Shown here in pieces: positions 1-9,887 of a DNA stretch of 64,000 nt. Source of the DNA: Byssochlamys sp. IMV 00236 (taxonomy: Eukaryota; Ascomycota; Eurotiomycetes; Eurotiales; Thermoascaceae); NCBI GenBank assembly GCA_001931875.2, contig MSJH02000804.1, forward strand, positions 186,001-250,000, written 5' to 3'. The translations under genes and the position numbers were made by a program. Positions within the stretch are counted from its first letter, which is position 1, and each line of letters starts with the position of its first letter. The notes below the pieces were generated by a model, which saw only the letters and a list, made by a program, of their open reading frames with translations, was not told the DNA's origin and made no database searches.

Positions 1-948
1 GAATGGCCATTCGAGACAAGATAGTCGAGGAAATCGACTGAACATGTTTATCTGGCTTCCTCTTTGACACCGGAAATCCAGTTAGTCTGGCCAAATGTAG
101 ATGACTCACCGGATTGTCTAAAGGCTTTGCTGGAACTGTGGATTGCGATTCTTTTGCAATCGTCAAAACTTCATTCACGGGATAATCCAGCCACTCCGTA
201 TTCTAGACGTCTTTGAATCCCGAAAACAAACTTCGAGCCCTCCTATACCAGCCTGTTTTAGCCGGCTTGGCAGGTTTTAGGATTGGATGGATCTACTCAG
301 TCTATCTATTCTACACCGTCTTGGCTATCCCCTTCGCCTTTCCGAATTAGGTCCCCGAGAGGGAACCGTCTAGCATCATGAAGGCAGATTTCCCGGTGAG
401 ATGTGCGGATGAATCGAGACAAAAGTTCGAGGGTTCTCTGCTGCGGCAGCACCTCGTCCTCGTCTCTAGTAGACGTGTCTATCATTCCTTGATGACCTTA
501 CTTATTTGATCAGCGAAGGACCATCCACTGGAGACTTCCTGTCTGGAACCACTGGAGTCGTAATGAGAAATTCATAAAAGATCTCAACAATAGCCACTGC
601 ACTGAACCGCTCATGGTTTCACTTTTCTCCACTCATTATTAATGAAAAGCTGCCGCTCATCATGTCCGACCTCGGATTACGTACTGGCGGATCAGACACG
701 TTCCTCCCTGATGAGTATTGTGTGCCAACACCGACTTATGTAAAGGGATACTAGTCATGAAATCCTCCTCGGTGACTGACCGGGCACAGTACTCCCGACG
801 TGTGCGTTGTTAGAATTGAACCAGCGGCTGAGAGTCCGGTGTAATACTCCCTGTTTTTCTTCCTTTTCTTCCCCTTTCTTTGCAATTTCCGCTGGTCTAG
901 GGAAATATATACCGCACGACAGGCCTCGACTGAGGCTTCCTCGTAGAG
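1..948. other. Gene-free left edge
   Basis: No open frame here gives a recognisable protein or a credible spliced model on either strand. A CT-rich tract lies near 852-880. The stretch holds the 3' flank of the MFS transporter gene and otherwise shows nothing I can name. Confidence 0.5.
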
Positions 949-2352
949 TCACCGATACCTAACCCTCATTCGCCACCAGAGAACGAGCAAGAACATACTC
1001 GCCACGCAGTACGACAAGCCGGAAAATATCTGAGGATAGAGATATTCATGCTTCGAGCCATTTCGACGCAGTTTCAACGCAATAACCTCGGAAACTAGCA
1101 TTGTCAATCTTTACATTTCGAAAGATTCGCATCGCTAGCGGATCAAACTCACATGTGGTGGGTAGCACAGTCGTGAACCATGCCAGGGACAATAACGACT
1201 GCAGCTCGACGAGTCCAACCACTTCCACGCTGATGGGTCCGACAGTCTTAAGTCATAAATAGCCGTCAGTGGAAAGCATCTCCATACTATGTGATGAAAG
1301 ACAACTCACAACCCAGAAAACCCCAAGTATACCCCCTGAAAAGAACGCAAAGAACAATAGGACGCCATACGACGTCGCAGGCATCCAGATCGCAAAGCAC
1401 GATAATCCACATACACAGGTCAGCAGGCCGGCAATTTCGATCCGTCCGAAAAGATCACTGGCTAGTTCTGTGCATAGACGTCCTATGGCATTGCCGACGT
1501 TCAGCAGCGCGTTGACTGACGCAGCCTGCTCTCCATTAAGCCCAAGAGACCGTGCATAATCAGGCAACGAGTACGACAAGGTTATATAGCCGAACATGCT
1601 GATGAAGGCCCATGCTAGGAATAGAAGCACGTCCAAACGGCGCAGGAGCTTGAGGTCGAATGCCCTCTGTGTGGGCTGGATGGCCTTGTTTCGGTTTCGG
1701 ATGAACAGCGTGGCTAGGAGCAGGAAAGAACCGCTTATTATGCCTGCGATGCGGAGAGCCCAGGGTAAGGAGAGTCTGGTGATGAGGGCCTGAGTCAAGA
1801 ATGAATAGATAAGTCCGCCAATACCAGACCCGGCGCTGCTGATCCCGTTTGCCAGACTGCGTTTCTTGTCGAACCACTGCGAGATGATGGGAATGCTTGG
1901 GACGTAGGTAAATCCAACACCAATGGCAATGAGTACACCCTGGGTCAGGTACAACTGCCAGATTCGACGCGTGAACGAAGCCAGCACAAATCCGCTCACA
2001 AGGAAAACGATGCCAAGCAGCATTGAGGCATGCGTCTCATATTTGCGCACAATGACAGTGACTCCTGGGGCAACCAGCATTGCCATGGAGAGGTTCAGAC
2101 CGCCGATCAAGGCGTAGTCCACAATCTATCGTCGGCCAGGTAGTTCTCTAGATAAACGCCATATGTTTGCTACAATACGGTCAGTACTAAGTAGTATTGA
2201 ACACAGCAATTAGAAGGGGAACATACCACAGAGGCACCCCAAGTGAAGCAGTTGATGCAAAAGCACGCTGCAACACATATCCAACCGTAGCCACCGTCGG
2301 GCGGTCGAGCTGGGTCCGTCGAAGGATCGCGAATTCGATCAGGCGCAGCCAT
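949..2352 (-). CDS. MFS monocarboxylate-type transporter, probably frameshifted near its start
   Basis: This reads as a major facilitator transporter of the fungal monocarboxylate permease (MCT) group, an integral membrane protein whose substrate cannot be told from sequence. The first exon (2227-2352) carries the family N-terminal motif PPDGGYGW. Later exons are about 1310-2169, 1153-1246 and 949-1094, and hydrophobic segments run to the C-terminus. Exons 2 to 4 join in frame and end in a TGA. The family-consistent start of exon 2 encodes QTYGVYLENYLADD, but this frame meets a stop while the frame of the following DYALIGG segment has an in-frame TAG just before it, so one frame change separates them at about 2122-2135. 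An alternative acceptor at the GATAG (exon from 2125) would restore an open frame of 393 residues while deleting the TYGVYLENYLADD stretch. The rest of the gene is undamaged, so this is a recent break, a sequence error, or a shortened protein made by altered splicing. Confidence 0.75.
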
Positions 2353-3042
2353 GTTCGTGACCCCAACATATGGCTCGATTCATCTCAACCAAGCACAATC
2401 CAAGCTACGCCCAGGGGGACACGTTTTGCCAATGCGTGCACGCTTGTCCCAAGTGAGATGGACGATCATCGGGTACGAGCGAATCATGTACCTTTTCACA
2501 GTGGCATTAGCCTTCAGTATCATGGGTTCTAACGGTCTCGGTCAAGAGGAGAGCGGAGATTCGAACTACATACATCGGACTTCTCCCCGCATCTCTATTT
2601 TCCTCTTCAGTGAGAACAGCACCGTAGGCTGCCAGTACATATGAACTGAGGTCGGGAGGATCTAGAAATTGTTTCTCTTTTCTATCATCGATTCGCAAAG
2701 GTAGTATGAAAGTAAAAGTCGATATTAGGTCGTTGAGTGCGTTTGAATCTTATCAGCAGTGATACAATACCCGAATCTATTATCCGGTGAACATCTCTGA
2801 TACTCCAACGGTAATCATCATTAATAACAATATCGATTACAGATTAGATATAATGCAATTGCTAATTTGCCCAGTCTAAGACATACGAAAATACAACCAA
2901 ACCACAAACCAACCATCTCAAGATCTTTCCAATAAGTATATATACAGTACACTACATTTAAATCTAATTTCCATTCAATTCGAATATACCCCAACCGGAT
3001 ACCCTACCAAAAAAAAACACACACAAAGCATGCATACACCCT
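2353..3042. other. Intergenic, MFS 5' flank and rhodanese 3' flank
   Basis: No supported gene. The right half (about 2820-3040) is A/C- and AT-rich, as in fungal 3' flanks, with a short poly-A/CA tract near 3008-3025. Confidence 0.4.
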
Positions 3043-3745
3043 CTACACCCCCCTCCACACATCCTCAACATACCCATCCATCCACTCCACATACTCCGGC
3101 CCTGCACTTACCCAGCCCTTGATCCCACCTTCAAGAACAAGACTCTTCATCGACGTATTCCCGTTTTTCACCAGGTAATCCGCAAACCAGCCTCCGGCAC
3201 GAGTTCCTCGACCGCGAGATGAGCCTAATAGTTAGAAGTTCTGGTTTTAGTTCATGCTAGAGCACATATACACACGCGCACACACATATACATATATGTA
3301 TATATATGTATATATATTTGTCGCTGGGAACCACTCACCACAATACCAAACCACACATTCCACCCCAGCGCTTTCAAGAAGAGTATACAACGTCGATAGA
3401 GATGGATATAAACTCTGTGCAGGGAGGTTTATTGAGTTGCGAATCGTACCGCCCTTGATTTTTATATTAGCTAGAGCAAATATCTCATCTATTTATATCA
3501 AGAAAAACAATAACAACACCAATAAGGATAGTAACAACAACAACAACAATAAAAAAGAAAAGACAAATTGTACAAACCTCATGATCAACCCTCCTCAAAT
3601 CAACCAATACAAAATCCTTTCCTGGTTTCTTCCCTTCTTGAAACCACCGCAGGACTTCTTCACGAGTGATAGACGCCGCCGTGCTTCGAGGTGCAGGGAA
3701 AGCTTCATGCCAGGGTCGTTCTGGTGTGGTTGTTGATGAGGACAT
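3043..3745 (-). CDS. Single-domain rhodanese / Arc2-like phosphatase-fold enzyme
   Basis: A 154-residue protein from three exons (3578-3745, 3339-3453, 3043-3224), whose lengths sum to 465. It contains one rhodanese domain. An N-terminal TREEVLRWFQEG segment is followed by FVLVDLRRVDHEGGTIRNS, and the active-site loop is WYCGSSRGRG. Cys94 starts a CX5R loop (C94 to R100), the arrangement of the Cdc25/arsenate reductase (Acr2/Arc2) branch of the rhodanese superfamily rather than a classical sulfurtransferase. Likely roles are arsenate reduction or protein/phospho-thiol chemistry in the cytosol; the sequence cannot separate these. Intron 1 holds an AAC/AAT-rich tract and intron 2 a TA/CA microsatellite, so both introns are longer (124 and 114 bp) than most in this window. 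Confidence 0.85.
3254..3320. repeat. CA/TA microsatellite in rhodanese intron 2
   Basis: A run of CA then TATATGTA units lies wholly inside the second intron of the rhodanese gene. It explains the long plus-strand frame across this locus, which is antisense and not a gene. Confidence 0.8.
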
Positions 3746-4580
3746 TATTTCTTGTTTGTTGTTGTTATTGCTATTAGGTATTCTTCCTTTCTTGTTTTCT
3801 TGAATATAAATTCGATGTGGGATTTCTTAATCAAGATATAGAAAGAGAGATATAATATCTGATAAAGATTCAGTTGGTACCTGGTGCTTTAACTGTATTA
3901 TCTCGAGATATTGTTGTTCTTCGACGGCCACATCCAATCATCACACTGCGGTGACATTGTGCCGATTAATTACCCCGCCGCATGGCTATTCTACCCCTCA
4001 TTGCTCCGTATCGAGTTACAGTTGGATTTGATGAGAGCAGTTACAGAACTAGAGTCACACAGAATTATGATACTCAAAACGCATATATAAAGACCGTCTA
4101 ATGCTACCGTCTGCTCTTTTTATGTACATGCAAAATGACAGAAAAGATTATTTCTCAACTTTCAGAAAATGCACATAAAAACCAGACAGATCGCTAATTC
4201 GATTGATGTGCGCCAGAGTCAAAATGGAAATAACGACGGAAAGATAAAAACCTCAAGTTGAAAGCGCAGGTAGCAAAACACGCTGTAGTACAACCAACAG
4301 GCAAACGAAAAAATCAGTCTCATACATGCGTACAATCCCATGCGAAAATAGAAAATTCCTTGGGTATAAGTTTGCTCCTCGAAAGCAAGAAGAAAATGCT
4401 GCCGAGAGAAGTAACTTGCGCACGCAAAAAATTGAAAACCAAAGGTTTAGGAGAATCGTAATCATCGAGTTCAACCCCGTATAGATCCGGGTTAGACTCG
4501 GCGGTTGGTCGGCCGTTCAATTACTGAAATTCTGTACGAGGTGCCACGGAGCCAATGACATCTTCCAGAAGAATGTCACT
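3746..4580. other. Intergenic between rhodanese start and choline sulfatase end
   Basis: The rhodanese promoter and leader lie to the left and the choline sulfatase 3' flank to the right. It is AT-rich in the middle. No coding segment is supported. Confidence 0.4.
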
Positions 4581-6391
4581 TTACTCGCCAGTGGCCTGCT
4601 TCTTCAGCAGACGAGGCCAACGCGACATAACCTCGACGTCGTCCAGAGCACCCTTGCCCTGGTTCCGGACGTACTGCTTGCTGGGATCGACACGAGGCTC
4701 CCAGTCCCAGAAGGTGATGTTGCCCTTGATCAGAGCCGAGTAGACGAGACGGCGTCTGCGCTGCGACACCAGCACCTCCTGGTGGATCCGCTCGAGGTCC
4801 CATCGCGTGCGAACCTCCTCCATGAAGTGAGCCAGCAGCGTGGCTGGGTCGGAGGCAGGAGGCAGCGAAACAGCAGCGCGAGTCGGGCTCGGCGTGCGTG
4901 GAGGAGTCGGGGCGATGAAGGCATTGCCGTTGGAGAAGAAAGACTTGTTCGCTTCAGTAGCGCCCGGGGTGGCGCCCGGGGTAGGAAGACCAGTAGGATT
5001 CAGCTGCACAGGAACGGCGTTCTTGGTGGCCGAAGGAACAGGGATTCCAGCCACCAGATTGACCGACTCGGTCGGATCGGCCTCGAGATCAAACAGCATC
5101 GGAGGGTCGATCAGCGAGTACACGAACTTCCAGCGTCCGCGGCGGATCATCACTACGGGGGTCTGGGTGCCCTCGCCCATGTACTCTCCCAGCACAGTGT
5201 CCGTCTTTACGCCTGCTGCGCCAGAGATATAGGGCATCAACGACACACCGTCTAAAGGTAGCTCCGGGATCGTCTGGGCGCCCACCATTTCCACAAAGGT
5301 GGGGAGGATATCCATGGTGGATACATTCTCCTTCACGCGCTTCGCAGCGAAGCGACCGGGAGCATGAACGATAAAAGGCACGCGAGCAGAGTTCTCGAAC
5401 CAGGTCATCTTGTACCATAATCCTCGCTCGCCCAGCATGTCTCCGTGGTCACCGGTGAAGACGATGATCGTATCATCCGTCAAGCCACACTTGTCCAACA
5501 CCTTCAGCAACTTGCCCACCTGCGTGTCTACATAGGTGCATGCCGCATAGTAAGCGCGGCGGGCAGCCTTGATCCGCTCCTCGGGGATCACCTTGCCCCA
5601 GAGATCGATGCACTTCAGCACCCGCTGAGAGTGCGGGTCCTGCTTGTCGTGGGGGATGGCGGGCGTCTGGGGCAGCGGGATCTCGACATCCTCATACATA
5701 TCCCAGTACTCCTGCTCCATCGCGTACGGATCATGCGGGTGTGTCATCGAGACGGTCAGACAGAAAGGCTGGTCGCCGCGATGTCGGACGTGGTCGTAGA
5801 GGTATTGGGTCGACTTGTAGATGACTTCCTCGTCGTAGTCGAGCTGGTTCGTGCGGGCCACGGGACCAGCCTCCTCGACGGAGGACATGTTGTGGTACCA
5901 GTCAGCGCGGATTTCCTGTCAAATGGCTGCGTTAGCGTTCTGTTCTGCATCATTACCGCAAAGAGCAAAGAAACCCATACCGGCTCATCCCAGTTGACGG
6001 ACCAGCCGTAGTCGCCCGGGTAGATATCGCTGGTCAGACGCTGCTCATAGCCATGCAACTGGTCGGGACCGCAGAAATGCATCTTGCCCGCCAGCGCCGT
6101 GTGGTAGCCCTCGTTGCGCAGGTAATGTGCGTAGGTCGGGACGTCCGCTGGGAGATCTGCTGCGTTGTCGTATCCCCCGATCTTGGACGGCAGCTGGCCG
6201 GTGACCATGGTGAAGCGCGAGGGCGCACACAAGGGAGAATTGCAGTAGGCATTATCGAAGACGACGCCATCCTTGGCCAGACGCTCCAGGTTGGGAGTCT
6301 TGATGGGGGACTTCTTGTCATGGATGGACAGCAACGGGGCGGCCATCTGGTCCGCCATGATGTAAAGGATGTTGGGTCTGCGAGGCGCCAT
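4581..6391 (-). CDS. Choline sulfatase
   Basis: A 581-residue sulfatase from two exons (5981-6391 and 4581-5915, 65-bp intron). It hydrolyses choline-O-sulfate, a fungal sulfur and osmolyte store, to choline and sulfate. The N-terminus NILYIMADQ supplies the first metal ligand (Asp14). The sulfatase signature CAPSR places the formylglycine-forming cysteine at residue 55. FTGDHGDMLGERG gives the second metal-site cluster, and the ending DLEADPTESVNL plus a C-terminal WDWEPR segment are typical of the choline sulfatase group. Compared with the roughly 500-residue bacterial enzymes it carries an extra Pro/Thr/Ala-rich stretch of about 70 residues after DLEADPTESVNL (near 4860-5060). No sulfate transporter or other sulfur gene sits next to it. 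The start is the first ATG, directly before the conserved PNILYIMADQ. Confidence 0.92.
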
Positions 6392-6850
6392 GGCTGGTGC
6401 TGTTTGTATCCTATTCTTTTTTTTTTTTTCTCTCTCTTTCTCTTTCTCTCCTAGAGCAAAGTGGGAAGGAAGAATTACTCCGCTGACCTGCTCCAGGAGA
6501 TCACCACAGAGGGGAAAGGAAGCTTGACTATAATTTGATTGATTGATTGATTTATTGATAACCGTAGAACTAAGAGAGTTTACAAGAGAGTTGAAAGGAA
6601 AGGAAAGCGATTATGGACGGAGAGAAAAGAAAAAAAAAAGAGCAAGAGAAAAAAGAACCACGGGTACTTCGGGGGTAATGACAGCCCTTTTAATAAGTAC
6701 CAGACGAGCAGCGCTAGAAAGAAGATTCCACGGCTGGATCCACGAGAGAGCTGGATAGGCGCCCTTTCGCAGGCCTTCTCATCCTGACGTCCGGGACAGA
6801 AGGCAAATCCGGCCCAGGCGGTAACGCAGACGAGCGAACCGCGACCCCGG

Positions 6851-6873
6851 GCGATGGTGTGCGATGGTGTGAT
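6851..6873. promoter_or_regulatory. Tandem gcgatggtgt in choline sulfatase promoter, possible sulfur-control site
   Basis: Two adjacent copies of GCGATGGTGT lie about 470 bases upstream of the choline sulfatase start. The second copy runs into ATGGTGTGAT, which matches nine of ten positions of the CYS3/MetR consensus ATGRYRYCAT known from Neurospora and Aspergillus sulfur regulation. The match is imperfect and the assignment is inference. Confidence 0.25.
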
Positions 6874-7524
6874 TGCGGGGGGATGTGAGCTATGGATCGG
6901 TTTCCGTGCCACAGCACGCCATGAAGCAAATGAAATCTCCTCGATCTCTCTCGATCGTCAGGGGAACCGACTGGCCAGATGCTCTCCGGGACTTGCGTAC
7001 ACCGTGAGTGCATCATATCGTGGCTGGTGCTGACACTGGTTTCCGGGGGATTATTATTGCTTCAGGATACAGTAGAGTATTACATCCATACAACTGTCAG
7101 CTAATAACTAACTAACCAGTAATTAATACTACTACTAGTTACAAGAATTCCTCAGAAGCGCATGGATGACAAGCGCTGGATCGTTTTTCCCGGGACAGCA
7201 ATACGATCCATCACTGGTCGTCAGACCCACGTTCTTCACACAGAAAAAAGCGTTGACAGAAGAACCACCGATCTGCTTCATCCGCCACTCGTTGTGCTGA
7301 CCAAATCCTCCCTGGTCTTGGCATTCCGCTCAGCTTCAGAGGAAAAAAAGCAAGAGAAAGAAGAAAGAAGAAAGAAAGAAAAAAAAAAGGATGGATCTCT
7401 GGGTTGCCACCGAGATAGCCGCACACTACCATATGGTACTCACTACCCGATGAATGTCCGAACCATCCTCCCTCCCCCAGCATTATTACTCGTAAATACT
7501 TACTACTCTACTCTTAAGTACATC

Positions 7525-7584
7525 AATAATAATAATAACAATAATAATAATAACAATAATAATAATAACAATAATAATAATAAC
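7525..7584. repeat. 15-bp minisatellite, (AAT)4AAC x4
   Basis: Four exact copies of a 15-base unit made of four AAT triplets and one AAC. The higher-order period is exact, which suggests unit-level duplication rather than simple triplet slippage. Confidence 0.95.
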
Positions 7585-7792
7585 GACATGCAGAATGCCA
7601 ACTAAACCGCCAAGGAAAATACCACCATCATCGATAACTTAACACGCAAGCCGGCTGGCGTATCCCGATGTAGATCCTGGGTTATCCGGGGGGAACCCAT
7701 GCCGCGTGGACCCCGGGTGCTGCCTCTCCTTAGTCGTACTCGGCTCGTTTTGCTCTTCACCGTATTTTTGGACCTTCCATCTTGCCAACTCT

Positions 7793-7808
7793 TACGGAGT
7801 ACTCCGTA
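7793..7808. repeat. 16-bp perfect palindrome TACGGAGTACTCCGTA
   Basis: This perfect inverted repeat has no spacer. Its half TACGGAGTA (or TACTCCGTA) recurs at 8510-8518, 8810-8818, 9067-9075 and 43018-43026. It is either a short dispersed repeat element or a binding site for a dimeric factor; the sequence alone does not decide. Confidence 0.8.
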
Positions 7809-8635
7809 TTATCTGCCATCCATCCCTCGCGGCATGTGCCATGAGATCATAGATCAACGCTCCCGTGTCTCGTCTTGCTGGATCATCCTATCCTCCTTGT
7901 TTCATCCCTAGACTATCTATGTATATCGAAATGCTACCTCGGGAGAGCCAGTAACAGGGAGAATGAATGCCACATCCTCCAGTCCGATGTGACAGGATGC
8001 GTCCTTTGGAACCTAAAAGTGTTAGGTACCTAACTACCTACCTACCTAGCTGTATCTACCTATGGTATAACAACTATCACAGTTCTTTTTTACTTCTTTT
8101 TCATTCGCCCGCCCCGAAATCATCACCTCACGTGCCCATCTACCTATCTGCACCCAACAACCCTGCTATAACCACATTAGTTAGCCATAAAACCAAAAGA
8201 GAAAAAGAAAAAATGCGCTTATAGTACTTCGGCTTATCTCTAAACTTAATTCTACTACTCACCCTCATCGAAAGCCCTGCTTCTTTGAATCAAATCAATC
8301 CTTTCGAAACGTTTCAGAACGACCTTCAATTAGATGAGATAGAGATACTAGAAGCAGTAACAGTGACAATGCCAGTCAGTCTCAACCGTTGATTAATCTA
8401 TTATTATTATCTCAAGCCGAAGTCAGAGTATTAACTAGATCTACTTTAATTGACACCTCGTGACCTCTCACTCAAGTGCTAGTTAGGTAGTTAACTCAGT
8501 TCTTAACACTACTCCGTACTTCCCGACGTCCCGTAAGTACAACAGCCCCACATCCTTAGACTCGGGATCCATTACTAGACTAGCCACTAGAAAAAAAAAA
8601 GAGAAGAAGAAAAAAACAAAAACAAAAAAGAATCG

Positions 8636-8640
<5 letters not shown>

Positions 8641-8666
<26 letters not shown>

Positions 8667-8676
8667 AAGAAAAGAA
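8641..8676. repeat. AAAG tetranucleotide run
   Basis: A purine-only stretch dominated by tandem AAAG units, preceded by a broader A/G-rich tract from about 8590. Confidence 0.9.
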
Positions 8677-9887
8677 GCTAATTACTCAATTAGGGTACCG
8701 CAGGAAAAGCATTAGTTAGAATTATGCGCTATTCTCACCTCCGTAATCGGGAGAGCTAGAGCAATAATACACTAACTGCACTTACATATAATACAGTAGT
8801 ACTCTACAGTACTCCGTACATTACCAGCTAATTAGTTACTCTAGAGTTAGTTAGAAAATATCACATTGTACTGTACAACCATCACAGAGAAAATCCCATG
8901 CGTGTGCCCAATAGAAGTGGTTTCTGCCATACTCTACTGGCCTCTTACTTATCTGATGTGTCATTGGTAGGGAAATTCAACTAACTACTCTACCGGTGCG
9001 TAGAGTATATGTACGTGGAAAGAATGGGTCCAACTGCGCGGTTAGGTCCCGATTTGTCGGGATATGTACGGAGTACCATACAGTAGTAGCGAACAGGGGG
9101 GTCAACCAAAGGCCGGTTCAAGCCGCATCGGTGCGGCCGGCCGGCCGTTGTCGGTGCTATTCGGTCTTATTATTATTTATTTTGCTGCAACCTCCTTATC
9201 TACCACTACTCACTAACTAATAACTAGTACTTCTGTTTCGACTGAAACGAGTTGACAAGTGTAATCTTTCTTGCTTGTTTCTTGTATGTATTAACCAAGA
9301 TAGAACATTCATCTTGTTTTTGCATACGCGTGGGCAGATAATGATACAGGAACCAAGCATACATCAGTTCATTTCGTATTGGACTGTTTAACCTATCCTG
9401 GGACAAGGTTCTTCGCTGCGACGATTGACGTCCGCATTCGTGCCAGTGCATCGTCCCGCCCGAAACAAGAATCGAATCGAGAAGGTTAGAGAAAGAAACT
9501 AAAGAAGTAAAGCAGAAACAAAAAAGACTGAGAATCGAAAGGAAACGATGTCTTCACCAAGGATTTAACTCTACGAGCTAGACACTCAATGGTAATCACC
9601 TTGCCTCAGATCCGACACGTTTCGCATCCACATGAGGTAAACCCCGAAAATCAACTAGATCCTTGTTCTTGTGTTGCGGGGAGGCAGCAAAGAAAATACC
9701 AAAAGGGCAACACAACGAGATATAGAGAGCTCGGACGCCGGCTCGAACGCATTCATCCAACGCAGTTACAGGATAAGAGAAAAGGCCGTACGGGCGTTAT
9801 AATGCTTTTTTGGCAAAAGTTCCCCGGAAATATACTGGGGGCTACTATGTTCCGCGACTTGCGCCCTTTGAAAGGCGCAAGCCTCGA

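Larger units (their letters stand above)
6392..9887. other. 3.5-kb gene-free, repeat-rich intergenic region
   Basis: No supported gene lies between the start of choline sulfatase and the end of the TM9 gene. The first few hundred bases are the choline sulfatase promoter: CT/AG-rich tracts at 6416-6455 and 6590-6660, and a tandem 10-mer at 6851-6870. Further right come a 15-bp minisatellite (7525-7584), an AAAG run (8641-8676), TACC/CTAC-type low complexity (8020-8060), many TTAGTTA/TAACTA words, and several copies of TACGGAGTA or its complement. Long open frames here are low complexity and not convincing. Confidence 0.5.

Noticed and set aside
3254..3736. Plus-strand 160-residue frame
   Set aside because: It is antisense to the rhodanese gene and made mostly of its AT and AAC microsatellite introns.
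7162..7605. Plus-strand frame ending in poly-Asn
   Set aside because: It is produced by the (AAT)4AAC minisatellite; the rest has no protein-like features.
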